Positions 1 to 7,134 of a stretch of DNA of 64,000 nucleotides are shown here, one piece after another. This DNA comes from Myxococcales bacterium. GTDB taxonomy: Bacteria; Myxococcota_A; Polyangia; Nannocystales; Nannocystaceae. How positions within the stretch are numbered: position 1 is the first letter of the stretch; each line of letters starts with the position of its first letter. A program made the position numbers and the translations under genes. The notes below the pieces were generated by a model. That model was not told the DNA's origin. It did not search any database and worked only from the letters and a program-made list of their open reading frames with translations. Location of the stretch: positions 62,001 through 126,000 of the forward strand of contig JACKDV010000015.1 in the NCBI GenBank assembly GCA_020633315.1, written 5' to 3'.

Positions 1-94
1 ACGACGCTCCGGTGGTGGAGCCCTCCCCGCTGCCTCCGCCGCCCACGCAGGCCACGCCGAGCACGATCACCGCGATCCCCAGCCCTCGTCTCAT
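1..94 (-). CDS. Lipoprotein, 5' end only (runs off the window)
   Basis: This is the start of a gene whose remainder lies beyond base 1. The ATG at 94-92 overlaps the TGA of the upstream lipoprotein gene in an ATGA junction (91-94), so the two are translationally coupled. The 31 visible residues are a classic lipoprotein leader: MRRG, a hydrophobic stretch, then a lipobox ending LGVAC (Cys at residue 16). A Gly/Ser/Thr linker follows, like those of other lipoproteins in this window. Function cannot be told from so little; only export and lipidation can be inferred. Confidence 0.6.
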   Translation of the reverse strand, partial: MRRGLGIAVIVLGVACVGGGGSGEGSTTGAS

Positions 95-1416
95 GGTGCT
101 CCCTCCCACGACTCGATGCTCCCGTACTCCAGCAGGGCGTCGCGCATCGAGTCGTGCTGCACGGAGATCCACTCGGGGCTGCGCGCCACCCTCTCGACCC
201 GCAGCTCGTCGATCACCCCGTAGAAGCGGCGATCGCCGGCGGGGCGGTTGCCGACGAGCAGGGGGAGCTCGGCGTCGGTGGGGAGCAGGTCGGGATCCAG
301 CAGCGGCTGCGCCATCGGATCGGCGAGCGGTCGCTCCACGCCGTCGACGAACACGCGGGGCACCGTCTCGCCGAGCAGGTCGTAGGTGATCGCCACGTGG
401 GTCCAGCGCAGCAGGCTCAGCTCCTCGAGCGGGGTCTCCCAGCCCACGGCCGTGTCGCCGAGGTCCAGCCCCAGGCGCAGCCCGCCGCCGTCGGCCACGT
501 ACAGCAGCCAGCCCGCGCCGTCGGTGCTCTTGTCCACGATGCGCCCCAGGCCGCTGGATCCCCAGCCTCGCGCCCGGAACCACGCGGAGACGGTGGCCCC
601 GCCCACGAACACGTCGGTGAGCGACTCGCTGGGCAGCACGTCGAGGTGCGAGCCCGTCCCCCGGAAGTCGCGGCCGTTGCCGATCTGCCCCGGGGCGATC
701 GGCGACTCGCCCATCACCACCGCGTCGTTGGCGTTGGCGGTGGCGTCGAGCGGCTCGTCCTCCAGGTGCCACACCCCGGCGAAGGGCTCCGGCCACACCC
801 CGGCGCGGTCCTGGGCGTCCTCGGCCACCGGGTTGCCGTAGTAGAGCCACAGGTGATCGGCCGGTCCCCCCAGCGCGTCCACGCCCACCCAGATCATCGA
901 GACGCCCTCGGGCTCCCAGCGCTCGATCTCGTAGGGCAGGGCGGCGCCGGCGGACGACACGAAGCGCAGGTCCTCGCCGTCGGTCTGCATCCGCTCGTGG
1001 TCCACGCGACCGGCGGTGAGCAGCACCAGCACCGGGACCCCGAGCTGCACCTCGCCCACGGGCCGGGCCAGCGACAGCGGCTGGCGGTGCGCCCAGCTGC
1101 AGTCCCACCAGTCGTCGGGGCAGCTCCCCTCGCCGCTGGCGTCGGGCGAGGTGGCATCGTCCTCGCTGGTGCTCTCGCCCCCCGTGCCCGCGCCCGCGGA
1201 CACGCACTCGCCCGCGACCGAGGGCGCGCTGCCCTCCACGTAGCGCTGTCCCGAGGGGCACGCGTCGTCGGGCACGCTGCAGGCTCCGATCGGCTGGCAG
1301 ACCTCGCCCCCGCCCGCGCCCGCGCAGTCCTCGTCGTCGTTGCACACGAAGTACTGGCCGCTCCCACAGGCCACGGCGCCCACCAGCGCGCCGCCTTGCA
1401 GAAGCCACCTGCGCAT
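91..1416 (-). CDS. Lipoprotein with DUF2341 and LamG-like domains
   Basis: A 441-residue exported protein. The N-terminus has two Arg, a hydrophobic stretch and a Cys at about residue 17 (GAVAC), fitting a lipoprotein signal. A Cys-rich segment and a Thr/Ser/Glu linker (to about residue 100) lead into a DUF2341 domain (about 105-200; WDCSWAHRQPL near its start, LWLYYGNP near its end). A concanavalin-like LamG fold follows (about 210-430; AGVWHLEDE, VSAWFRARGW, WTHVAITYD, VDGVERPL). This pair is known from secreted surface proteins of myxobacteria and planctomycetes, where it is thought to bind carbohydrate or protein. The ATG at 1416 is 53 bases from the divergent oxidoreductase start, so promoters for both must lie in 1417-1469. 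No enzymatic motif is visible. Confidence 0.85.
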   Translation of the reverse strand: MRRWLLQGGALVGAVACGSGQYFVCNDDEDCAGAGGGEVCQPIGACSVPDDACPSGQRYVEGSAPSVAGECVSAGAGTGGESTSEDDATSPDASGEGSCPDDWWDCSWAHRQPLSLARPVGEVQLGVPVLVLLTAGRVDHERMQTDGEDLRFVSSAGAALPYEIERWEPEGVSMIWVGVDALGGPADHLWLYYGNPVAEDAQDRAGVWPEPFAGVWHLEDEPLDATANANDAVVMGESPIAPGQIGNGRDFRGTGSHLDVLPSESLTDVFVGGATVSAWFRARGWGSSGLGRIVDKSTDGAGWLLYVADGGGLRLGLDLGDTAVGWETPLEELSLLRWTHVAITYDLLGETVPRVFVDGVERPLADPMAQPLLDPDLLPTDAELPLLVGNRPAGDRRFYGVIDELRVERVARSPEWISVQHDSMRDALLEYGSIESWEGAP

Positions 1417-1469
1417 CCCCGGGATACTACCGAATTCCGCCGAGGCCGGGATGGCTTACCATCGCGCGC

Positions 1470-2969
1470 GTGGCGGACTTCGATGCGTGCGTGATCGGCT
1501 CGGGCCCCGCGGGATTCGCCGCGGCGATGCGGCTGTGGGACTTCGGCCAGCGGGTGTGCCTGGTGGAGCGCAGCCGCCTGGGCGGCGTGGGGATCCACAA
1601 CGGCGCGCTCTCGTCCAAGACCCTGTGGGAGCTCAGCTGCGACTACCGGGGCGCCCAGCGGCGCGACCGCGGCTACGTGGCCAACGACCTCCACGTGAGC
1701 TTCGAGGCGGTGATGCAGGTGGTCGAGCAGGCCACGGACGCGCGGGTGGGCCACATGCAGCGCCAGCTCCGGGCGCTGGCCGAGCCCAGCGAGCACCACC
1801 CGGGGTCCATCACCCTGGTGGAGGGCACCGCGCGCTTCCTCGACCCGCACACGCTCGCGGTGGAGGGCCCCGACGCCGGCGATCGTCGCCGGATCACCGC
1901 CGATCACTTCATCATCGCCACCGGCTCGCATCCGCGCTCCCTGCCCGAGGTGGCGGTGGACGGCCGGCGCATCATCACCTCCGATCACATCGGCCGCCTC
2001 GATCGCTTCCCTCGCAGCCTGGTGGTGCTGGGCGCCGGCGTGGTGGGCTGCGAGTTCGCCACCATCTTCGCCAACTTCGGCCAGACCAAGGTCTACCTCA
2101 TCGACCGCGCCGAGCGGATCCTGCCCTTCGAGGATCCCGACGTCTCGCGGGTGTGCTCGACCAACCTCGAGCACAAGGGGGTGACCATCCACCACCGGGC
2201 CAAGCTCGTCTCCATGCAGGCGGCGGGCGACGAGGTGGAGTACACCATCGAGCACCACACCGGCGGGCGCGAGACGATCCGCGTGGACAAGGCCCTGGTG
2301 TCGATCGGCCGGCTGCCGAGCACGGCCGGCCTCGGCCTCGAGTCGATCGGCGTCGAGCTGGGCCCCCAGGGCCACGTGCTGGTGGAGGACACCCGCACCA
2401 ACCTGTTGCACATCCACGCGGTGGGCGACGTGACCCTCGACGTGGCGCTGGTGAGCGTGGGCGAGATCGAGGGCCGCCACGCCGCCGAGCTCATCGTGGG
2501 CCACGCCAGCGAGCCGCTCTGCTACGACAACCTGAGCACGATCATGTTCCTCGACCCCGAGGTGGCCGCGATCGGGCTCAACGAGCAGCAGGCGCAGAAG
2601 CAGCGGATCCCGTACCGCGTGGCCTCGTACCACTACTCGCTGGTGAGCCGGCCGATCGCCATGCGGGCCACCGACGGCTTCGTGAAGCTGCTGACCACCG
2701 ACGACGAGGAGCTGCGGATCCTGGGCATGCGCGCGCTGGGGGTGCACTCGTCGACGATGCTCGAGGCGATCTCGCTGATGATCCAGCACAGCCGCTCCGC
2801 CCGCGATCTGGCCGAGCTGCTGCACCCCCACCCGGCGGTGACCGAGGGCCTGCAGGACTGCGTGCGGATGCTGATGGGCAGCTCGATCTACAAGCCCCAG
2901 GTGTTCCAGAACGAGCTCCGGCTGTCGCGGATCGGCTACGGCGACGGGGGCGAGCCCGACGGCGGGTAG
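1470..2969 (+). CDS. FAD/NAD(P) disulfide-reductase-fold oxidoreductase, SthA-like
   Basis: A 499-residue flavoprotein with the fold of dihydrolipoamide dehydrogenase and soluble pyridine nucleotide transhydrogenase. The FAD-binding dinucleotide motif GSGPAG is at residues 9-14. A second motif, GAGVVGCEFA, lies near residue 190 for NAD(P), and the AVGDV flavin motif near residue 315. The C-terminal interface motif HPHPAVTE is present near residue 452. The redox-active CxxxxC of the disulfide reductases is absent: the equivalent stretch reads LGGVGIHNGALSSKTL, with no Cys. SthA itself retains only one of these cysteines, so NADH/NADPH transhydrogenation or another thiol-free hydride transfer is more likely than disulfide reduction. 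The start is GTG at 1470, just after a possible -10 (TTACCAT, 1456-1462), so the leader would be very short. Confidence 0.85.
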   Translation: MADFDACVIGSGPAGFAAAMRLWDFGQRVCLVERSRLGGVGIHNGALSSKTLWELSCDYRGAQRRDRGYVANDLHVSFEAVMQVVEQATDARVGHMQRQLRALAEPSEHHPGSITLVEGTARFLDPHTLAVEGPDAGDRRRITADHFIIATGSHPRSLPEVAVDGRRIITSDHIGRLDRFPRSLVVLGAGVVGCEFATIFANFGQTKVYLIDRAERILPFEDPDVSRVCSTNLEHKGVTIHHRAKLVSMQAAGDEVEYTIEHHTGGRETIRVDKALVSIGRLPSTAGLGLESIGVELGPQGHVLVEDTRTNLLHIHAVGDVTLDVALVSVGEIEGRHAAELIVGHASEPLCYDNLSTIMFLDPEVAAIGLNEQQAQKQRIPYRVASYHYSLVSRPIAMRATDGFVKLLTTDDEELRILGMRALGVHSSTMLEAISLMIQHSRSARDLAELLHPHPAVTEGLQDCVRMLMGSSIYKPQVFQNELRLSRIGYGDGGEPDGG

Positions 2970-3155
2970 CCACGGGGCCCCGGGTAGGACAGCGCTGGCG
3001 GACCTCGGACATCGATGTCAGGGCCCTCCCGCGGCGCTCGGCGGGAATCATTGCGGAATTCGTGGTGCCCCTCGCGGCACCATGGATGCAAACCCGGGAG
3101 CACGGCCCTCGCGGGCCCCTTGGACTTGGCTTTCGTACTTGCTTGGAGGATCTCG

Positions 3156-4019
3156 ATGCGAGCTTGGCTTGGTTGGGCGGCGATGGCCGCGGTGGTGGTG
3201 ACGGCGGTGGGCTGCGACGAGACCACGATCGACGGCGCGGAGCAGGGCCGCAACAACGGCGCGGTCCCGGCCGACGAGACCTGCGAGGTGCAGGGGGACG
3301 AGCAGGAGTGCGGCGGCGAGGGCTCGGTCCAGTACTGCGACGAGATCGAAGGCGAGCTGAAGTGGGGCCCGTGCCTGTCGACCACCGAGTGCGAGCCCGG
3401 CGAGACCCTCTCGTGCGGCCTGGGCGAGGAGTTCGGCGACCTCAGCCGAATGTGCCTGCTCGAGGAGGGCATCCCCGTCTGGGACCCGTACGCCTGCAAC
3501 ACGCCGCTGGTGCTCGCGTTCGAGCCGGGGCCGGTGCCGATGAGCGCCGCGGCCACGGCCAGCTTCGACATCAGCGGAGCGGGCGAGTGCATCACCACCG
3601 ACTGGCCCACCGCCGCCACGCCCTGGCTGGCCATCGATCTCGATCGCTCGGGCACGATCGACGGCGGGCACGAGCTGTTCGGCTCGGGCACGATCCTGGC
3701 CTCGGGACGGCACGCCCGGCACGGCTTCGCGGCCCTGGCGGAGCTCGACAGCAACGGCGACGGGCGGATCTCGGCCCTCGACGCGCGCTTCGGCGAGCTG
3801 GTGCTGTGGACCGACCTCGACGGCGATCGCCAGTCCACCCTGTGGGAGCTGGAGCCGCTGCGCTGGCGGGGCGTGGAGTCGATCGAGCTGGACTTCGCCA
3901 CGGGACAGGACTGCGACGCGCGGGGCAACTGCGCCCGCGAGCGCTCGCGCTTCTCGTTCGCGGCGGGCTCCGGGGTGCGCAGCGGCGAGGTGATCGATCT
4001 CTACCTCGCGTGCCAGTAG
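3156..4019 (+). CDS. Lipoprotein with EF-hand-like calcium-binding loops
   Basis: A 287-residue lipoprotein. The ATG at 3156 is chosen because GGAGGA (3145-3150) sits 5 bases upstream and the protein then opens with MRAWLGW, a hydrophobic core and the lipobox VTAVGC (Cys at residue 17). A Cys-rich segment fills about residues 30-130. The C-terminal half carries Asp-rich loops resembling EF-hand or dockerin loops: DLDRSGTIDGG, DSNGDGRISALD and DLDGDRQ. The D-x-[DN]-x-[DG] spacing supports Ca2+ binding. Extracellular bacterial proteins with such loops are usually structural or enzyme-associated, but no catalytic domain is recognised. The open frame extends upstream to 3015, but that extension lacks a ribosome site and a signal peptide. 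Confidence 0.85.
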   Translation: MRAWLGWAAMAAVVVTAVGCDETTIDGAEQGRNNGAVPADETCEVQGDEQECGGEGSVQYCDEIEGELKWGPCLSTTECEPGETLSCGLGEEFGDLSRMCLLEEGIPVWDPYACNTPLVLAFEPGPVPMSAAATASFDISGAGECITTDWPTAATPWLAIDLDRSGTIDGGHELFGSGTILASGRHARHGFAALAELDSNGDGRISALDARFGELVLWTDLDGDRQSTLWELEPLRWRGVESIELDFATGQDCDARGNCARERSRFSFAAGSGVRSGEVIDLYLACQ

Positions 4020-4202
4020 CCGTGCCTCGCTCGCCCCGTGGCCATGCGCGCTGCGGCCGGCCATGCGGTGCAGCTCCTGGCGACGGACCGAGCCCAGGAT
4101 CCCCTCGCGGGTGGCGAGATCCGCTCGATCCGCGACCATGAGTGCCTCGAAGCGACCACACAGATCGTCAGTAGGCTCATGCGCTCGGGTGCTCGCAGCG
4201 GG

Positions 4203-4208
4203 TATGCT
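4203..4208 (+). promoter_or_regulatory. Possible -10 element of the phosphatase-like gene
   Basis: TATGCT lies 20 bases before the ATG at 4229 in a 209-base gap (4020-4228) with no convincing gene. Similar hexamers recur just before starts in this window, for example GATACT at 16329. No good -35 is visible, so this rests on position and resemblance only. Confidence 0.3.
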
Positions 4209-4228
4209 GCGCGGCACGGGAGCCCGCC

Positions 4229-4870
4229 ATGAAGCTCGAGCTCGGATCGATCCTCCTCGCGACCGTCCTCGGCGGCTGCGCCACGGCGCCCGTCTGCCCC
4301 GAGCCGCCCGCACCCCTCGTCGCGACGAGCGAGGCCCCCGCGACGAGCTCGACCTCGGCCGAGGTGCCCGAGGCCGAGCCCGCCGGCGCGGCCACCGTGG
4401 TGATCCTGGTGCGCCACGCCGAGAAGGCTGCGGACGGCAGCGGCGATCCTCCGCTCACCGAGCGAGGCCAGCGACGCGCCGAGTGCCTGGCCACCCTGCT
4501 GCGACCCTTCGCGCCCGACCACCTGCTCACCAGCCAGTACCAGCGCACGCGGGCCACGCTCGAGCCGCTGGCGCGGGCCACCGGGCTCACGCCCCGGGTG
4601 ATCGACGCGAGCGACGACGAGGCCTGGGCCCGCGCGCTGCACCAGCTCCCGCCGGGCTCGCGCGCGGTGGTCTCGGGGCACTCCAACACCCTGCCCATCT
4701 GGGTGGCCGCGCTGGGGGTGGAGCTCGGGGGGCTCGACGCCGAGGGCAACATCCCGCACGACGACTACGACCGCATGATCCAGGTGGTGATCGACGTGCG
4801 CGGGCGGACCGTGACCAGCTTCACCACCGCCTACTGCGTGGAGCCCGAGCCTGCCCTCGCCGGGCGCTGA
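4229..4870 (+). CDS. Histidine-phosphatase-family lipoprotein
   Basis: A 213-residue protein. The leader MKLELGS, a hydrophobic stretch and the lipobox VLGGC (Cys at residue 16) mark it as a lipoprotein. After a Pro/Ala/Thr linker comes the phosphoglycerate-mutase fold: the RHAEK motif near residue 64 (the RHG/RHA signature with the phospho-accepting His), PLTERGQRRAECLA, and SGHSNTLP near residue 150 with the second active-site His. The distal regions are short, as in SixA and other small histidine phosphatases. The likely activity is a phosphomonoesterase acting outside the inner membrane; the substrate cannot be inferred. It is followed, 50 bases on, by a second lipoprotein gene on the same strand. 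Confidence 0.85.
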   Translation: MKLELGSILLATVLGGCATAPVCPEPPAPLVATSEAPATSSTSAEVPEAEPAGAATVVILVRHAEKAADGSGDPPLTERGQRRAECLATLLRPFAPDHLLTSQYQRTRATLEPLARATGLTPRVIDASDDEAWARALHQLPPGSRAVVSGHSNTLPIWVAALGVELGGLDAEGNIPHDDYDRMIQVVIDVRGRTVTSFTTAYCVEPEPALAGR

Positions 4871-4920
4871 ATCTCGCGGGCGCGAAAAGGGCTGGCTCCC
4901 CGCCGCCGTCGTCGAGCATG

Positions 4921-5421
4921 ATGGAGGGGATGTCGCTGCGCGAGCCCAGCACGCCCCGGTGGCCGTGGCTCGTGGGGCTCGCGCTCGGCCTGGCCTGTGC
5001 CAAGGGCACCGACGACGGGATCAGCACGGGCGTGGTGCTGGGCAGCGCCAGTGTCGACGACGGAGCCGACGACAGCGAGACCGCGATGGGCTCGGGGGCC
5101 ACCGAGGACGGCGCCTCGGGGCAGGTCGACGGCAGCGGGGACGCGACCGCGGGCGACGACGGCCCGCCGGGCGACTCCTCGGGCGAGCCCGCGCCCTCCT
5201 GCCCGGTGGAGGCCGACGACGTTCCCTGCGAGGTGTGCGGCAAGGGGGCCTGCTGCGCCGAGTACCTCGCCTGCGTCGCCGACGAGATGTGTGCCTGCGC
5301 CCTCGATTGCTACCTGGCCGGCACCTCGGTGGGGGATTGCTTCGTCACCTGCGGCGCGGCCCCGGCCGCCCTCGACCTGTTCAACTGCGCCGCGCCGGCC
5401 TGCGAAGGGATCTGTCAGTGA
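4921..5421 (+). CDS. Small Cys-rich lipoprotein, unknown function
   Basis: About 166 residues. ATG codons at 4918, 4921 and 4930 are all in frame; 4921 is taken, though the start is uncertain. The leader ends in a lipobox (LALGLAC, Cys about residue 22). A Gly/Asp/Ser/Thr-rich linker of some 60 residues follows. The last 65 residues hold more than a dozen cysteines, with CEVCGKGACC near the start and ACEGICQ at the end, implying several disulfides outside the cytoplasm. The TGA at 5419-5421 overlaps the GTG start of the next gene (5418), so the two are probably co-translated. No family is recognised. Confidence 0.75.
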   Translation: MEGMSLREPSTPRWPWLVGLALGLACAKGTDDGISTGVVLGSASVDDGADDSETAMGSGATEDGASGQVDGSGDATAGDDGPPGDSSGEPAPSCPVEADDVPCEVCGKGACCAEYLACVADEMCACALDCYLAGTSVGDCFVTCGAAPAALDLFNCAAPACEGICQ

Positions 5422-6149
5422 GCGACTTCGTGCCCGCCCGCCCGCACGGGCCCCTGCAGGAGGTCCTGCCCGGGATCTGGTTCGTCACCGGCACCGTCCG
5501 CATGGCGCCGCTGGTCACCTTCAGCCGCGCGATGACCATCGTGCGCGAGGACGATCGGCTGGTGCTGATCAACTCCGTGCGCCTGGACGACGAGGGCCTC
5601 GCCGCGCTCGACGAGCTGGGCACGGTGACCGACGTGATCCGCCTCGCCGGCTTCCACGGCATGGACGACCCGTTCTATGCCGATCGCTACGACGCCAAGG
5701 TGTGGGTGCTGCCGCGCACCCGCTACCTGCGTGGCTTCGCCCCCGACAAGGGCGCCGAGCCCTACTTCCGCGCCCACGTGGAGGTCGAGGCGGACACCGA
5801 GCTGCCGCTGCGCGGCGCCTCGATGATCTCGCTGGGCACCAAGCCGCCCGAGGGCCTGCTGCGCCTCGATCGCGAGGGCGGCGTGCTGATCGCGGGCGAC
5901 TGCCTGCAGAACTGGGCCGAGCCCGACCGCTACTTCAGCCTCGTGGGTCGGGTGATGATGAGGATGATGGGCTTCATCCGGCCGCACAACCTCGGGCCCG
6001 GGTGGCTCAAGGCGACCAAGCCCCGGCCCGAGCAGGTGCGGGCGCTCCTCGAGCTGTCGTTCGAGCACGTGCTGCCCTCGCACGGCACCCCGGTGATCGG
6101 CGGGGCCAAGGACGCCTACCGCCCGGTGATCGAGGCCTACGACGGCTGA
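5418..6149 (+). CDS. Metallo-beta-lactamase-like (DUF4336-like) protein lacking the zinc motif
   Basis: A 243-residue cytoplasmic protein starting with GTG at 5418, overlapping the stop of the Cys-rich lipoprotein gene. The chain resembles DUF4336-type members of the metallo-beta-lactamase superfamily: VLPGIWFVTG near the start, LVLINSVRLDDEGLAALDEL, then IAGDCLQNW near residue 160 and LPSHGTPVIGG near residue 222, in the order of that fold. The HxHxDH zinc-binding motif is not present; the equivalent segment reads FHGMDDPFY. Classical hydrolase chemistry is therefore doubtful. It may be a non-hydrolytic relative. Assignment to the superfamily is by pattern only. Confidence 0.7.
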   Translation: MSDFVPARPHGPLQEVLPGIWFVTGTVRMAPLVTFSRAMTIVREDDRLVLINSVRLDDEGLAALDELGTVTDVIRLAGFHGMDDPFYADRYDAKVWVLPRTRYLRGFAPDKGAEPYFRAHVEVEADTELPLRGASMISLGTKPPEGLLRLDREGGVLIAGDCLQNWAEPDRYFSLVGRVMMRMMGFIRPHNLGPGWLKATKPRPEQVRALLELSFEHVLPSHGTPVIGGAKDAYRPVIEAYDG

Positions 6150-6156
6150 GCTCGGC

Positions 6157-7131
6157 CTACGGGCAGGGCTCGCCGTCGAGGTTGCCGCAGATCGTCAGCA
6201 CGCCCTGCACCACCACGCGGTCGGCGAAGGCCTGGGCGCTGGCGGTGGGCATGGTGGCGTGGTCGACGATCTCGAGGTCGCCCCGCACCTCCATCATCTG
6301 CAGGGGATCGAGGGTGGTCAGGGCCGCGTTGTTGCGGAAGGCGACGTTGGCCCAGGCGTAGTAGAGGTTGCTCATCGCCCAGATGTCGGTGAGCACGTCG
6401 TTGTCGGCGATGAGGATGTTGCCGTAGAAGGTGCCGCCCGCGGGCTGGTCGAGTCCGCCGTCGCCCATCGGCTCGGCGCCCCCGGTGCCCTCGTCGGCCG
6501 CGGCGGGCTCCTCGTCGGCCACCAGCGCGCGGGGGCCCCTGGCCACCGTCGAGCAGGCCACGCACTGCCCCAGGAACTCCGCCCCGGCCAGCGTGGTGAG
6601 GGCGTCGTTGTTCTGGATCACCACGTCTCCGAAGGCGCTCATGCGGGGGCCGAAGCCCAGGCGGGTGAGGCTGGCGTTGTCGGCGACGGTGATCGCCCCG
6701 CCCACCTCGAGCAGCCCCTGCAGCCCGTCCATGGTGACCAGCTCGGTGGCGGTGATCTCCACGCCCTGGCCCACCCGCGATAGCGGCATCAGGGGCATCA
6801 GGTCGGTCACCGCTCCGGTGATCCGCAGCGCGCCCTCCACCGTGCCCAGGCACACCTGGGCGTCGACCTCGGCCTGGGTGCTCAGCTCGAGGTCGCCCGC
6901 GATGGTGGCACGTCGATCCTCGGCGATGCTCAGCACGCCGTCGGAGCACACCATGGTGGTGCAGCCGTCGGCGCTCTCCACCTCCTCGCCGTGGGGCACG
7001 AGCTCCCCCTCGACGTCGGAGCAGTCGAAGGGCTCCATGGGGCCGTCGCTGCCGTCGTCGGAGGACTTGCCCGGGCCGCAGGCCGTGGTGAGCAGGGGGA
7101 GGGAGGCAAGCAGCAAGACAGTGTGTCGCAT
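6157..7131 (-). CDS. Lipoprotein with receptor-L-domain-like repeats
   Basis: A 324-residue lipoprotein: MRHTVLLLASLPL then the lipobox LTTAC (Cys at residue 18). The body is made of repeated short segments with the rhythm of L-domain or leucine-rich solenoids: GALRITG, GQGVEITA, GGAITVADNASL, GDVVIQNNDAL, GNILIADNDVL and GDLEIVDHA. Such proteins are common on myxobacterial surfaces. The start lies 3 bases after the stop of the upstream dikinase-like lipoprotein gene (7135), so the two form an operon. A Cys pair (GQCVACSTV) near residue 190 may form a local disulfide. Ligand and role are unknown. Confidence 0.8.
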   Translation of the reverse strand: MRHTVLLLASLPLLTTACGPGKSSDDGSDGPMEPFDCSDVEGELVPHGEEVESADGCTTMVCSDGVLSIAEDRRATIAGDLELSTQAEVDAQVCLGTVEGALRITGAVTDLMPLMPLSRVGQGVEITATELVTMDGLQGLLEVGGAITVADNASLTRLGFGPRMSAFGDVVIQNNDALTTLAGAEFLGQCVACSTVARGPRALVADEEPAAADEGTGGAEPMGDGGLDQPAGGTFYGNILIADNDVLTDIWAMSNLYYAWANVAFRNNAALTTLDPLQMMEVRGDLEIVDHATMPTASAQAFADRVVVQGVLTICGNLDGEPCP

Positions 7132-7134
7132 GGT

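Noticed and set aside
4001..4313. Minus-strand frame in the gap 4020-4228
   Set aside because: It overlaps two well-supported plus-strand genes at both ends and shows no domain or ribosome site.
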